A stretch of DNA of 64,000 nucleotides. It comes from Gammaproteobacteria bacterium. GTDB lineage: Bacteria > Pseudomonadota > Gammaproteobacteria > SZUA-229. The stretch spans positions 248,001-312,000 of the forward strand of contig JAOULX010000001.1 of assembly GCA_029881795.1 (NCBI GenBank), read 5' to 3'. Of the stretch, positions 8,943 through 17,253 are shown piece by piece; the first letter of the stretch is position 1, and each line of letters starts with the position of its first letter. The translations under genes and the position numbers were made by a program. Below the pieces are notes generated by a model. It searched no databases and was not told the DNA's origin. It saw only the letters and a program-made list of their open reading frames with translations.

Positions 8943-8976
8943 CTGCCTTCTCCCTTGTTCTAGTGGGAGAAGGCAG
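8943..8976. terminator. Hairpin between convergent genes
   Basis: Perfect 12-bp stem (CTGCCTTCTCCC with its complement) and a 10-base loop between the TPR gene and the convergent DUF4279 gene. There is no T run on either side, so it may be a bidirectional terminator of weak type or a 3'-end protecting stem. Confidence 0.6.
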
Positions 8977-8981
8977 CGGGC

Positions 8982-9410
8982 TTAGATTCGTTCAGACAGC
9001 TCGTAATCTATATTAATAAAGGCGCCAATTTCGGCACAAAACCGGATCACGCGCGCACCAAAGCCGACATCGGGCTTGCTTTCATCCTTATCAATAGACA
9101 AGGTCAGGACGATGCCGATTCGTGGCGACAAATTATGGGCTTTACAGACTTCAATAATTTTATCTTTAGCAGGCTCGATTTTTTTCAGAATCTCGTCATC
9201 AATGAGTTTGTAAATATCCAGCTCTTGCAGCTCGGAAGTGATGGTTGGCGTTGAAAACTCCCATGAGCTGATCACCGGTTTGTCCAGGCTGCCTCGCATA
9301 CCGGCATTGTTGACCGATGTAGGCTCAAGACCAGTAAATTGTGTAACCACATCCGGATCGAAATGATAACCAGAGATGCCGAAATAAGCGCGCCCTTTAT
9401 TAGATGCCAC
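8982..9410 (-). CDS. DUF4279 domain protein
   Basis: 142-residue protein fitting the DUF4279 family: N-terminal strand RAYFGISGYHFDPDVVTQFTGLEP (family hallmark of a strand, FDPDxVTxxxGLEP and a bend), then SSWEF near residue 50, then a helical segment and a C-terminal strand. Members are small cytoplasmic proteins often found as immunity-like or orphan genes; the function is unknown. It stands alone on the minus strand between the apr-linked genes and the HIT gene. Confidence 0.75.
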   Translation of the reverse strand: MASNKGRAYFGISGYHFDPDVVTQFTGLEPTSVNNAGMRGSLDKPVISSWEFSTPTITSELQELDIYKLIDDEILKKIEPAKDKIIEVCKAHNLSPRIGIVLTLSIDKDESKPDVGFGARVIRFCAEIGAFINIDYELSERI

Positions 9411-9518
9411 GGCTGTTCCTCATTTTAAAAATAGCTGATAAGACGGCAAATTATAACGTGTAAGGAGATCATCTGCTGTATTAACTTTTTTTAGGGTGGG
9501 ATAACATAAATATTGATT

Positions 9519-9995
9519 ATGTTTTTCAGTAAAAGATGTGAAAATTACAATATCTGGAATAAAAACAAAGGTATTGGCGTTTTGTCAGCTGAAAAAGAAA
9601 AAGCAAAAAAGCGAGATCCCAATAATCCGTGTCTGTTTTGTACAGACCCGCAAGGCTTGTCGCTCGATAGTAAGCTTGCGTACAGTGCGCGTGATACCTA
9701 TGGCGTCAGTCCCGGGCACACCTTGGTTATTCCTAAGCGCCATGTCGCCAGCTTTTTTGAGCTGACAGCGGAAGAGGTGGCAGCCTGTATGGATCTTATT
9801 AATGATGAGAAAAAAAACATTGATGAGCAGTTTCATCCAGATGGTTATAATATTGGGGTTAATATCGGTCCGGCTGCCGGGCAGAGTATTTTTCATGTGC
9901 ACATCCATATCATTCCCCGCTACGAGGGCGATGTTGAGAACCCACAGGGTGGTGTGCGGCATGTGATAGCAAAAAAGGCGCATTATAAGCGCTAG
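9519..9995 (+). CDS. HIT family nucleotide hydrolase/transferase
   Basis: About 158 residues. The histidine triad HVHIHIIPR lies near the C-terminus (FHVHIHIIPR), with the upstream HIT features CLFCT, PGHTLVIPKRH and NIGVNIGPAAGQ. HIT proteins cleave or transfer nucleoside monophosphates from phosphoanhydrides and related bonds; Fhit-type members are known to act on APS in vitro. The start is uncertain: an upstream TTG at 9513, the ATG at 9519, and a TTG at 9582 with AAAGG ten bases before it are all possible; the 9582 start would remove an unusual 21-residue extension. Its place between aprBA and APAT-sat suggests a role in adenylylsulfate or dinucleotide metabolism, but this is inference. 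Confidence 0.85.
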   Translation: MFFSKRCENYNIWNKNKGIGVLSAEKEKAKKRDPNNPCLFCTDPQGLSLDSKLAYSARDTYGVSPGHTLVIPKRHVASFFELTAEEVAACMDLINDEKKNIDEQFHPDGYNIGVNIGPAAGQSIFHVHIHIIPRYEGDVENPQGGVRHVIAKKAHYKR

Positions 9996-10088
9996 AAGAG
10001 TATACTTTAGTCAGTTTAAGTGGGAGGGGCTGGCAGAACTGTTTTTTCCTCCCGTTAATATAAATAAAATAGTTGAGGAGTTTAGATT

Positions 10089-10247
10089 ATGGCTGAATTT
10101 TGCAGACCTAAGGTACCAACAGGCAAAACAGATTATGTGACAACAACCCAGAAAGAAGTTGTTCCTGGTCAGTTTGTTATTGGTTACACGACTGAATGGA
10201 TAAGCTTCCAAAAAGAAGTTCCATACCAGACACCTAAAAAGCCTTAA
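10089..10247 (+). CDS. 52-residue conserved-looking small protein
   Basis: Encodes 52 residues starting MAEFCRPKVP and ending YQTPKKP. Evidence for a real gene is a near-perfect ribosome binding site (GAGGAG, eight bases before the ATG) and a structured 3' end closed by a strong terminator. The protein is soluble and has one Cys at residue 5, several Thr and aromatic residues and a Lys-Pro-rich tail; no known family is recognised. It sits alone on its transcript between the HIT gene and the APAT-sat pair. The function is unknown. Confidence 0.7.
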   Translation: MAEFCRPKVPTGKTDYVTTTQKEVVPGQFVIGYTTEWISFQKEVPYQTPKKP

Positions 10248-10308
10248 GGCTAATTGCTGTAATAGCCTTTAACTTGGCTTTTGCGGCACCACTAAATCTA
10301 GATTTAGT
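10246..10308 (+). other. Structured 3' untranslated segment
   Basis: Two inverted repeats lie between the stop codon and the terminator of the 52-residue gene. The first is AAGGCTA (10246-10252) with TAGCCTT (10263-10269). The second is a perfect 18-bp palindrome, ACTAAATCTAGATTTAGT, at 10291-10308. Neither is followed by a T run, so they are not simple terminators. Confidence 0.6.
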
Positions 10309-10312
10309 TTAG

Positions 10313-10344
10313 AAAGGCACGCTTGCTATAGCGTGCCTTTTTTT
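10313..10344 (+). terminator. Rho-independent terminator of the 52-residue gene
   Basis: Perfect 10-bp stem AAAGGCACGC/GCGTGCCTTT with an eight-base loop and a run of T. It ends the small-protein transcript before the minus-strand hypothetical gene. Confidence 0.9.
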
Positions 10345-10471
10345 GTGCCATTGAAAAGAATAGTAGCTGTGCGGCACAATATATGACGGTTTAATGGCCT
10401 AGATAGGCTGTATGCCAGAGGCTGGGTTAAAAGCTCGCCATTTAGCCCTGATTAATGAGTCTGAGCCCGCT

Positions 10472-10732
10472 TTAATCTCTGTCACCAAAAATATCATCAG
10501 GAATCAGGGTATAGAAAAATGGAAGATAAGTTAAAACAGTGCCCTGATAGACGCCAAGATTTCTCCATGTTTCAATTAATTGTGCCAGCAGCGATTCGTT
10601 GTTTATATCCTGTTTTAAGTCCTCTAATATCGCTATCAGAGACTGTAAAGCCGGTTCATTGGCGTATTTTGTTAAGGTAGATATCGAGTCTTCAATATTG
10701 GCGACGTTTAAGTTGTCGGTAGCATTGTGCAT
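10472..10732 (-). CDS. 86-residue hypothetical protein
   Basis: Small acidic, largely helical protein with a C-terminal aromatic segment (YLPFFYTLIPDDIFGDRD). No signal peptide, cysteine or recognised domain. The ribosome binding site is weak; an ATG two codons further in is an alternative. The composition is ordinary for the genome and no gene lies opposite, which favours coding. It separates the 52-residue gene from the APAT candidate. The function is unknown. Confidence 0.5.
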   Translation of the reverse strand: MHNATDNLNVANIEDSISTLTKYANEPALQSLIAILEDLKQDINNESLLAQLIETWRNLGVYQGTVLTYLPFFYTLIPDDIFGDRD

Positions 10733-11011
10733 ATTGGGTTTGTCCGTTGTTATTCAGGGCTAAAGAAAAGCTTATTATTGCAGAAAATAGACCAGCGCGT
10801 ATCTGGTATGACGCCAGTCTGTCATATCACTTTTAGTATATTATTATCTTGTTAATAGCTAATAGTGTAATGAGTTTGTAATAAAGCGCTCAGTTTAACA
10901 GAGTAATTTTATCCCTGAATAAGCATTTTTATTTATTAACGTCAGGCATAGTCCTGTAAATTGAATAGTTCAGGTGAATTAGAAAGTTTTCTCATTTTCA
11001 GGGTGGATAGC

Positions 11012-12088
11012 ATGGCTGATGATAGCGTCAGAGAGATAAGAATAAACCCAATAGTACCGAGCGAATCGGTGCTGGTGGCAACCGCTCGTGGTATGCGGCC
11101 TCGTAAACAAGAAGCAGTTGTGGCCCGTGATACCCGTGAGCATGTTGAAACCTGCCCGTTTTGTAAGGGTAATGAAGATAAAACACCGGCAACCATTGCG
11201 GCTTTCCCAAATGAAAATAACTGGCAAGTTCGGATTGTAGAAAATCTGTTTCCTATTCTCGGTGATGACAGTGAAGAAGCGGCGATAAACTTTGGCCTGC
11301 AGCAGGCGATTAATGGTTATGGTCGCCACGAAGTCATTATTGATCATCATCAACACGGCATTTCGGTTTACGAAATGTCTGAAGAGCACCTACAGATGCT
11401 GTTCGGTGCTTACCGCCAGCGTATGACCGAGCTCTACGAATCAGACTCACGATTGAAATACGTACTGGTATTTAAGAACTTTGGACCGGCAGCAGGGGCC
11501 AGTATTCCGCACACGCATAGTCAGATTATTGCGATGCCGGTAGTGCCTGAAAATGTGATTAATGAGGTTGAGCACTCACGGGTATACTTCAGAAAGCATA
11601 ATCATTGTGTGTTTTGTAGTTTGATCGATGAGGCATTAACTTATGAGGCGACTATTTATGATCGCGAATCAGGTGAGGTGCGTCGTAAAATCAGCGTCGG
11701 TCAGTATGTTGTGGAACGTGGCGAGCGTTTTGTTGCGATCAAGCCGTTTGCTAGTCGCTATGAGTGGGAAGTGCACATCATGCCATTAAAACATGAAAGT
11801 GATTTTACCAAAGTAACAGATGAAGACCTGCAAGACCTGTCACGTGTGGTTAAGCGAACTATGAAGCGCCTGGAAAAAACCATTGGTGGTGCGCAGTACA
11901 ATTTCTTTTTGCATTCCGTTCCGCGTGCCGAAGAATACAGTGATTGTAAAGACAGTTATCACTGGCATCTGGAAATTTGCCCAAGAACCAGTATTCCTAC
12001 CGGGTTTGAGCTTGGTTCCGGCCTGTTTGTGAGTACGATAAGTCCGGAGGATGCGGCTCAACAGCTCAGAGAAGTTGATATAGACTAG
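11012..12088 (+). CDS. GalT-like nucleotidyltransferase, probable adenylylsulfate:phosphate adenylyltransferase (APAT)
   Basis: 358 residues from the ATG at 11012, chosen because AGGGTGG lies five bases upstream; an upstream TTG would add 17 residues without support. GalT-family landmarks are seen: a zinc-type CPFCKGN with C48 and C51, the active-site motif GASIPHTHSQ with H167 and H169, a second C-x2-C (HCVFC) near residue 200 and an HWHLEICPR motif in the C-terminal half-domain. Automatic annotation would call it galactose-1-phosphate uridylyltransferase, but there is no galactose pathway here and sat follows 182 bases downstream. The APAT of Thiobacillus denitrificans belongs to this GalT-like family and converts APS + Pi to ADP + sulfate. 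That function is therefore the best inference. Confidence 0.8.
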   Translation: MADDSVREIRINPIVPSESVLVATARGMRPRKQEAVVARDTREHVETCPFCKGNEDKTPATIAAFPNENNWQVRIVENLFPILGDDSEEAAINFGLQQAINGYGRHEVIIDHHQHGISVYEMSEEHLQMLFGAYRQRMTELYESDSRLKYVLVFKNFGPAAGASIPHTHSQIIAMPVVPENVINEVEHSRVYFRKHNHCVFCSLIDEALTYEATIYDRESGEVRRKISVGQYVVERGERFVAIKPFASRYEWEVHIMPLKHESDFTKVTDEDLQDLSRVVKRTMKRLEKTIGGAQYNFFLHSVPRAEEYSDCKDSYHWHLEICPRTSIPTGFELGSGLFVSTISPEDAAQQLREVDID

Positions 12089-12270
12089 TTTATTAGCATT
12101 TTAGAATATAAAAATAACTCATCCCTGCCTTAATGATATGAATAAGCCAATGCTGCTTAATGCATTATGATAGGGCCACTAAAAATTTATGGTTTTTTCG
12201 CAGAGCATGCGGCAGAGCCGAATAACTATTGAAAGCAATAAAAATAGACAGAAAATCTTAGGAGAAACAC

Positions 12271-13461
12271 ATGATTAAGCCACACGGTTCTGACCAACTG
12301 AATCCACTATTTGTTTACGATTCTGCTGAAAATGAAGCATTACAAAAAGAAGCAGAAGGTCTGGCTTCGATTGTTGTCAGTTCTGCAGCAGCAGCTAATG
12401 CGGTTATGTTAGGTGGTGGTTACTTCAACCCATTAACAGGATACATGAACAAGGCAGATGCCTTATCTGTTGCAACGGATATGAAAACATCTTCTGGTCT
12501 GTTCTGGCCGACACCGGTACTGAACCTGGTGGATGATGCTGGCAGCATAAAAGCCGGTGATCGGATAGCGCTTAAAGATCCTAACGTAGACGGCAATCCT
12601 GTCGTTGCAGTCATGGATGTTGAAGCGGTTGAGACACTATCTGCTGATGAAAAAAAATTAATTTCAGATAAGGTTTACGCGGCAAGTCCCGATGAAGCGC
12701 ATCCGGGTGTTGATGCATTTAATGCACAAGGCAATGTTGTATTATCTGGCCCGATTAAAGTTTTAAACTTCTCATACTTCCAGACTGAGTTCCCGGATAC
12801 TTTCCGTACAGCAGTAGAAATTCGTAACGAAATTGCAGAGCGTGGCTGGAAAAAGGTTGTTGCTTTCCAGACCCGTAACCCGATGCATCTGGCGCACGAA
12901 GAACTGTGTCACATGGCAATGGATCGTTTAGGTTGTGATGGTCTGGTTATTCACATGTTGCTGGGTAAATTAAAAGCCGGAGATATTCCCGCTCCAACAC
13001 GTGATGCTGCGATTCGTAAAATGGTTGAGCTGTACTTCCCTGAAAACAGCGCGATGGTAACCGGTTACGGTTTTGATATGCTCTACGCTGGTCCTCGCGA
13101 AGCGGTATTGCATGCTGTGTTCCGTCAGAATATGGGTGCAACGCATTTCATTATTGGCCGCGACCATGCCGGTGTGGGTGATCATTACGGCGCATTTGAT
13201 GCACAGACTATTTTTGATGATCAGGTGCCTGCCGATGCTCTCGATATCGAAATCTTCCGTGCAGATCACACCGCTTACTCTAAGAAGTTAGATAAAGTGG
13301 TGATGATGTGTGAAGCACCTGATCATACCAAAGATGATTTTGTATTACTGTCAGGTACTAAGGTTCGTGAAATGTTAGGCAATGGTATTGCGCCACCTAA
13401 AGAATTTTCTCGTCCAGAAGTAGCACAGATTTTGATGGATTATTATCAGAGCATTAGTTAA
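12271..13461 (+). CDS. sat: Dissimilatory ATP sulfurylase
   Basis: 396-residue sulfate adenylyltransferase of the homo-oligomeric dissimilatory type. Active-site motifs are FQTRNPMHLAHE near residue 198, GRDHAGVG near 291 and LSGTKVREML near 364; no APS-kinase domain is fused. In sulfur oxidisers it runs APS + PPi to ATP + sulfate and makes substrate-level ATP. AGGAG lies eight bases before the ATG. Codon use is biased as in aprA, indicating high expression. It follows the APAT candidate on the same strand and ends at a strong terminator; the 182-base gap allows its own promoter. Confidence 0.97.
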   Translation: MIKPHGSDQLNPLFVYDSAENEALQKEAEGLASIVVSSAAAANAVMLGGGYFNPLTGYMNKADALSVATDMKTSSGLFWPTPVLNLVDDAGSIKAGDRIALKDPNVDGNPVVAVMDVEAVETLSADEKKLISDKVYAASPDEAHPGVDAFNAQGNVVLSGPIKVLNFSYFQTEFPDTFRTAVEIRNEIAERGWKKVVAFQTRNPMHLAHEELCHMAMDRLGCDGLVIHMLLGKLKAGDIPAPTRDAAIRKMVELYFPENSAMVTGYGFDMLYAGPREAVLHAVFRQNMGATHFIIGRDHAGVGDHYGAFDAQTIFDDQVPADALDIEIFRADHTAYSKKLDKVVMMCEAPDHTKDDFVLLSGTKVREMLGNGIAPPKEFSRPEVAQILMDYYQSIS

Positions 13462-13491
13462 ACACTAATAATGCATTAGGTGTTTCAAGAT

Positions 13492-13524
13492 AAAAAAAGG
13501 CGCTGCATTTGCAGCGCCTTTTTT
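13492..13524 (+). terminator. Rho-independent terminator of sat
   Basis: Stem GGCGCTGC/GCAGCGCC with an ATTT loop, flanked by A and T runs that extend the stem and give a T tail on both strands. It can also end the convergent lipoprotein gene. Confidence 0.92.
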
Positions 13525-13557
13525 ATTTAAAGCAAATAATTCGCTTCACGTTTTGAA

Positions 13558-14718
13558 TCAGTGAACGCGTGTCATGCTGAATCCCCAGTCGGTAAAGCTC
13601 AGGCTGTGACCATCGATATTAAAATTAATGGCCGTCGCAGGTATCTGGCAAGGGTCGGTGTCATTATCAAAACCGCCAACACCATTTTGAATGTGGCTGT
13701 TAATCGTTAGCTGGCCATTGATAGTGCCATCACCGGCATCGCTATAGCTGACGCTATAAGTGCCGATTTCAGCCAGTGGAGTAGAGGCATCGTTACAACC
13801 GGTAGTTCCGCTAGAGGGGTGTGACCACTGAAAATAGGTTCCATCGCTGTAAAAAACCAGTAGCTGAGAACTTGCCGGATCATAAGCTAAAGGAGTATTG
13901 TTAGCATCATCAATTAGCCAGGCACCGACAATCTGACTGCCTGCATCAATCACCTGAACAAAATCAATTGCACCAGTTGGGTCGCTAGGAATCGCTGTCA
14001 GCGAGTGCGCACCGGTTGTTGTATCGACCGCAGTTGAGGAGACATCAAATTGCAAACCGACAGGATCAAAACCGCCATCACCTTCAGTAATGTGGCTATT
14101 AATAGTATACGTAGCATCAGATTGAGTATAGGTACCTATCTCATAAGAGTCGCTGCTGCAGTTTCCATCGGTCGTATTGCACCACTGGAAATAAGTGTTA
14201 TTTGGGAAAAACACCAGTATATGATCATCAAAGTCAGCTGTGCCAGTGTCTAAAGCGCCGGTAAATGAAGTGCTCATGCGCTCGAATGTGAAGATGTTGT
14301 TATCGGGCGACGTCAGCGTTAGCAGGTTTGATACTAAAGTGTAACTCAAGCTGAAAGGGTTACCGTAATTATCAATACCGCCATCCTGTTGTAGTGAGGC
14401 ACCAATGTTGTCGGTGGTTACCGTGGTGACCAGCGTATCGGCTGTGTAGGAATAGCTACCGCTCTCTACACCATTGGGTAGTTCGCCATTGAGTTCAGTA
14501 TAGCTAAAGCTGGCATCACTATTAAAGGTAAAATAAATATCGTTTAAAGCAGCAGCCCCATCAACTTCCAGCAGCTTCCAGCTGCCAGTAAGATCGGGCA
14601 GCGAACTGTTGTTGTCAGGCGGGGTGGTGCCATTATCCGTAGAAGGTTCACTGTCGCAGCTCCATAAAAAAATGCTTAATAGCACGCTGCAAATACGCAC
14701 AAAGGATTGTAAAGTCAT
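13558..14718 (-). CDS. Repeat-containing lipoprotein
   Basis: 386 residues from the ATG at 14718, preferred over 14766 because GAGGAG lies six bases upstream and the next residues form a lipoprotein signal peptide (MTLQSFVRICSVLLSIFLWSC, lipobox FLWSC). The mature part starts with a low-complexity Asp/Asn/Pro linker and then has three related beta-rich units at about 45-145, 155-250 and 265-386. Each opens with a strand carrying GSW or GAW or a related form. Units two and three share YFQW, INSHI and GGFD. The layout suggests lipocalin-like small barrels facing the periplasm or cell surface. Ligand and function are unknown. Confidence 0.75.
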   Translation of the reverse strand: MTLQSFVRICSVLLSIFLWSCDSEPSTDNGTTPPDNNSSLPDLTGSWKLLEVDGAAALNDIYFTFNSDASFSYTELNGELPNGVESGSYSYTADTLVTTVTTDNIGASLQQDGGIDNYGNPFSLSYTLVSNLLTLTSPDNNIFTFERMSTSFTGALDTGTADFDDHILVFFPNNTYFQWCNTTDGNCSSDSYEIGTYTQSDATYTINSHITEGDGGFDPVGLQFDVSSTAVDTTTGAHSLTAIPSDPTGAIDFVQVIDAGSQIVGAWLIDDANNTPLAYDPASSQLLVFYSDGTYFQWSHPSSGTTGCNDASTPLAEIGTYSVSYSDAGDGTINGQLTINSHIQNGVGGFDNDTDPCQIPATAINFNIDGHSLSFTDWGFSMTRVH

Positions 14719-14810
14719 ACCAGACTCCTCAACAAAAAAATACAGGAAATGTGAGTTTGGCGGCAACTACAGAAGCTGTCATCACCCATATAGGTGATAT
14801 TGGAGATTAA

Positions 14811-16646
14811 TTAATCGTTATTCTGTGGCAGTGTGATGTAAACCGTCGTGCCTATATTGACGCTGCTGGTTAACCAAATATCGCCATTGAGTAGGCTGAT
14901 AATGCTTTTTGCAAGACTAAGACCGATGCCGAAGCCTTCAAATTGGCGGTTGTCTTTTTCTTCTACCTGTCTAAATTCATCAAAAATTATTTTTAATTTA
15001 TCATCAGGGATACCTATACCGGTATCCTTAATCGTAATTAAAATAAAGTTGCCAGCTGCAGCTTCGAGTCGGCCGGGTAACATAGTTCCTGCTTGCAGTG
15101 ATGAAACGTGGATGGAAATTTTACCCTGTGCCGTAAACTTAACAGCATTGTCTATGACGTAAAAAAATGCTTTTCGTAACAGCGGCATGTCAGAGCTGGT
15201 TTCAAGTGAATTACTGGTCTCTAAAACAGGCAATACGAGTGATGAAAATTCCTGAGAGTGAATCTCATCAATTATAGACTGAAGCAATAAATCCAGGTCG
15301 ATCAGTGATTGCTGTGTGCTTATCGTGTTGCTCTTGAGTTTACTGTATAGCATGATGTTTTCAATGTTATAGAGCAGGTCTTTACCGCTTTCTATAATGT
15401 TAGTGATATTGTCTGTCTGCATATCCGACAATGTTTCATTTTCAAGTAAGAGTAGTTGAGAGAATCCCAGTATTGAATTGAGAGGTGTTTTCAGTTCGTG
15501 AGTCATGGTGGAAATAATGGCGCTTTTAAGAGCAGTGGTTTCAAGTGCCTTTGCAGATTCAGCGGCAAGCTGTTGAAGAGATATAGCCAGCTGGTTTTCG
15601 GTATTCTTCAGGTGGCTGATATCGGTGCGAATAGCAATGTACTGATAGGGTGTATCATTCTTGTCAAGAAAAGGTACGATGGTTGTTGCAACCCAGTAAT
15701 AGCTGCCGTCTTTTTTCTGGTTTCTGATTTCACCCTGCCAGGTTTCTCCGCTGCTGATGGTTGTCATCATGCTGCGGAAAAAAGCCCTGTTGTGGTAGTC
15801 AGAGTTAATGAGGCGGTGATTACTACCTAACAGCTCTTGTGCGGAGTACTGGCTGATATGACAAAATTTTTCATTAACATAAGTAATGTTGCCGCTAGTA
15901 TCTGTAATACTGACTATGGCATGCTCATCAAGCGCATGCTCGATATTTTGAGTAGTGCTGATGCTGTCTGTTAGCGCCTGATGAGCGTTTTGTAACTCTG
16001 TGATATTCCGTGTTAAGCGCTGGTAAATAAAGTAAGCAATAAGAATGCAGATCGCAATAACAATCGAGCCGGTAGTTAAAAGTATAATAAACAGAGAGTC
16101 TAAGCGGGACGTCAGTTTATCGATATCCTGTTTGATTTCAAAGTTTTGCAAAGTGACTATTTTATTCAGCAGTTTGGTATTGGCATGCTGTAATGGAAAT
16201 GCTTTTGTTGAAAATAAGTGATGCGCTTGTTCGCTGTTTTTTTGTAGTGTCAGTTCAATTACCTGGCGCTGAAAAAGGCTGATCTGGTTAGCATTACCTC
16301 TGTGCTGGTTAATAAGTGCTAACTCTTCCCGATCCAGATTTGATGCGATAAGTTGGTTTCTCCTTTTAAGAAAATTCTCGCCCAGTGTATAGAAGTCCTG
16401 AATCAGTTGATCTTGTACAAAAACATCGTTGGCGTGCATGATTTTAATCAGTGTTTCAGAGCGTGCATAAGTAATATGCTGTAAATCATTCGCCAGCGAT
16501 GTCTGCTCGGCTTCGTGTTTGATTGAGTCGTTTAGGGTTGTGTGGGTGATTTTTAACTGGTACAGGCTGATAGCCAGCAAAACCATTATCAGTATTATGA
16601 CCAAAGAAAAACCGCTGAGAATGATGGTGGTGGGTTTTGTCGTCAT
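14811..16646 (-). CDS. PAS-containing membrane sensor histidine kinase
   Basis: 611 residues. Order of domains: TM helix at about 8-28, a helical periplasmic sensor of about 150 residues, second TM at about 184-208, PAS at about 240-345, dimerisation domain with phospho-accepting H383 (MTHELKTPLN) and an ATPase domain with DNAVKFT, DTGIGIP and GFGIGLSLAK. No receiver domain is attached and no response regulator is adjacent, so it is an orphan kinase. The PAS domain is of the same subtype as that in the diguanylate cyclase at 19.7 kb (compare the N-[ST]-x-[YF]-HN and W-x-G-E-[IV] stretches). The signal sensed is unknown. Confidence 0.9.
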   Translation of the reverse strand: MTTKPTTIILSGFSLVIILIMVLLAISLYQLKITHTTLNDSIKHEAEQTSLANDLQHITYARSETLIKIMHANDVFVQDQLIQDFYTLGENFLKRRNQLIASNLDREELALINQHRGNANQISLFQRQVIELTLQKNSEQAHHLFSTKAFPLQHANTKLLNKIVTLQNFEIKQDIDKLTSRLDSLFIILLTTGSIVIAICILIAYFIYQRLTRNITELQNAHQALTDSISTTQNIEHALDEHAIVSITDTSGNITYVNEKFCHISQYSAQELLGSNHRLINSDYHNRAFFRSMMTTISSGETWQGEIRNQKKDGSYYWVATTIVPFLDKNDTPYQYIAIRTDISHLKNTENQLAISLQQLAAESAKALETTALKSAIISTMTHELKTPLNSILGFSQLLLLENETLSDMQTDNITNIIESGKDLLYNIENIMLYSKLKSNTISTQQSLIDLDLLLQSIIDEIHSQEFSSLVLPVLETSNSLETSSDMPLLRKAFFYVIDNAVKFTAQGKISIHVSSLQAGTMLPGRLEAAAGNFILITIKDTGIGIPDDKLKIIFDEFRQVEEKDNRQFEGFGIGLSLAKSIISLLNGDIWLTSSVNIGTTVYITLPQNND

Positions 16647-17009
16647 GTAAGTCTCGGTGCTCTATACTGCATGATTATCAGAACGATACTTTGCCGGCGA
16701 CAAACAGCGCTCCTGTTTTAATAGATCCAGTATAATCGATACGGCTGTATCAGGTAATAGGAAATTTGCGGTTAGATCTACTTTATGACGATTCGCGCTG
16801 ATATTGGTGGTGGTTTTAACGGGCTGTGTTACTGTACTGATGCATGACAGCTTGTGGCGTTATTAAACCTCAATTTCCAGAGCTGGTATGAGCGTGTTTT
16901 TCAGCGAACAATACGCGGATAAAAAGAATCGTTTTGTCAGTGTGAGGCTATCATTCTGCAAAACATATCATCTGAAAAATCGATCTAAGCTTTATTTAGG
17001 GGGCTAACT
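16647..17009. other. Interval between sensor kinase and small membrane peptide
   Basis: No gene seen. TATAAT at about 16731-16736 could be a -10 box reading toward the small membrane-peptide gene, without a clear -35. Otherwise nothing distinctive. Confidence 0.35.
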
Positions 17010-17186
17010 ATGAAAAATAAATATCACATTATCGGCATTGTCGGTGGGGCCTTCACTGGTGCATTGCTGGGCTACTTGTTGAAAGGCAATTCCGGTATCT
17101 TATTTGGTGTTATTTACGGTATTGTTTTCGGCGAAATAGTGGCGTTGTCTGTCGGTATCCGAAGTCAGCGCGGCTCTGACGAATGA
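17010..17186 (+). CDS. 58-residue glycine-rich membrane peptide
   Basis: Encodes 58 residues with two hydrophobic, glycine-rich segments (about residues 7-22 and 28-48) separated by LLKGN, so one hairpin of two helices is likely. The tail is polar (RSQRGSDE). A strong ribosome binding site (AGGGGG) precedes the ATG, and a terminator follows within ten bases, so this is a complete one-gene unit. The Gly pattern (GIVGGAFTGALLG) is of glycine-zipper type. It is convergent with the pyrophosphatase gene. Family and function are not recognised. Confidence 0.65.
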   Translation: MKNKYHIIGIVGGAFTGALLGYLLKGNSGILFGVIYGIVFGEIVALSVGIRSQRGSDE

Positions 17187-17193
17187 GCAGTCG

Positions 17194-17233
17194 AAAAAAA
17201 GGCGGATCAGTGACAAGCTGATCCGCCTTTTTT
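17194..17233. terminator. Bidirectional rho-independent terminator
   Basis: Ten-bp stem GGCGGATCAG/CTGATCCGCC with a seven-base loop, flanked by A and T runs so that both strands carry a T tail. It serves the small membrane-peptide gene and the convergent hppA. Confidence 0.93.
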
Positions 17234-17253
17234 AATTTTAAAACGGCTAAAAC

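Noticed and set aside
10961-11011. Upstream TTG start for the GalT-like gene
   Set aside because: The ATG at 11012 has AGGGTGG at the right distance, and the extra 17 residues show no family match.
10961-12088. Annotation as galactose-1-phosphate uridylyltransferase
   Set aside because: The fold fits, but no galactose genes are near and the gene pairs with sat in an APS region, which fits APAT better.
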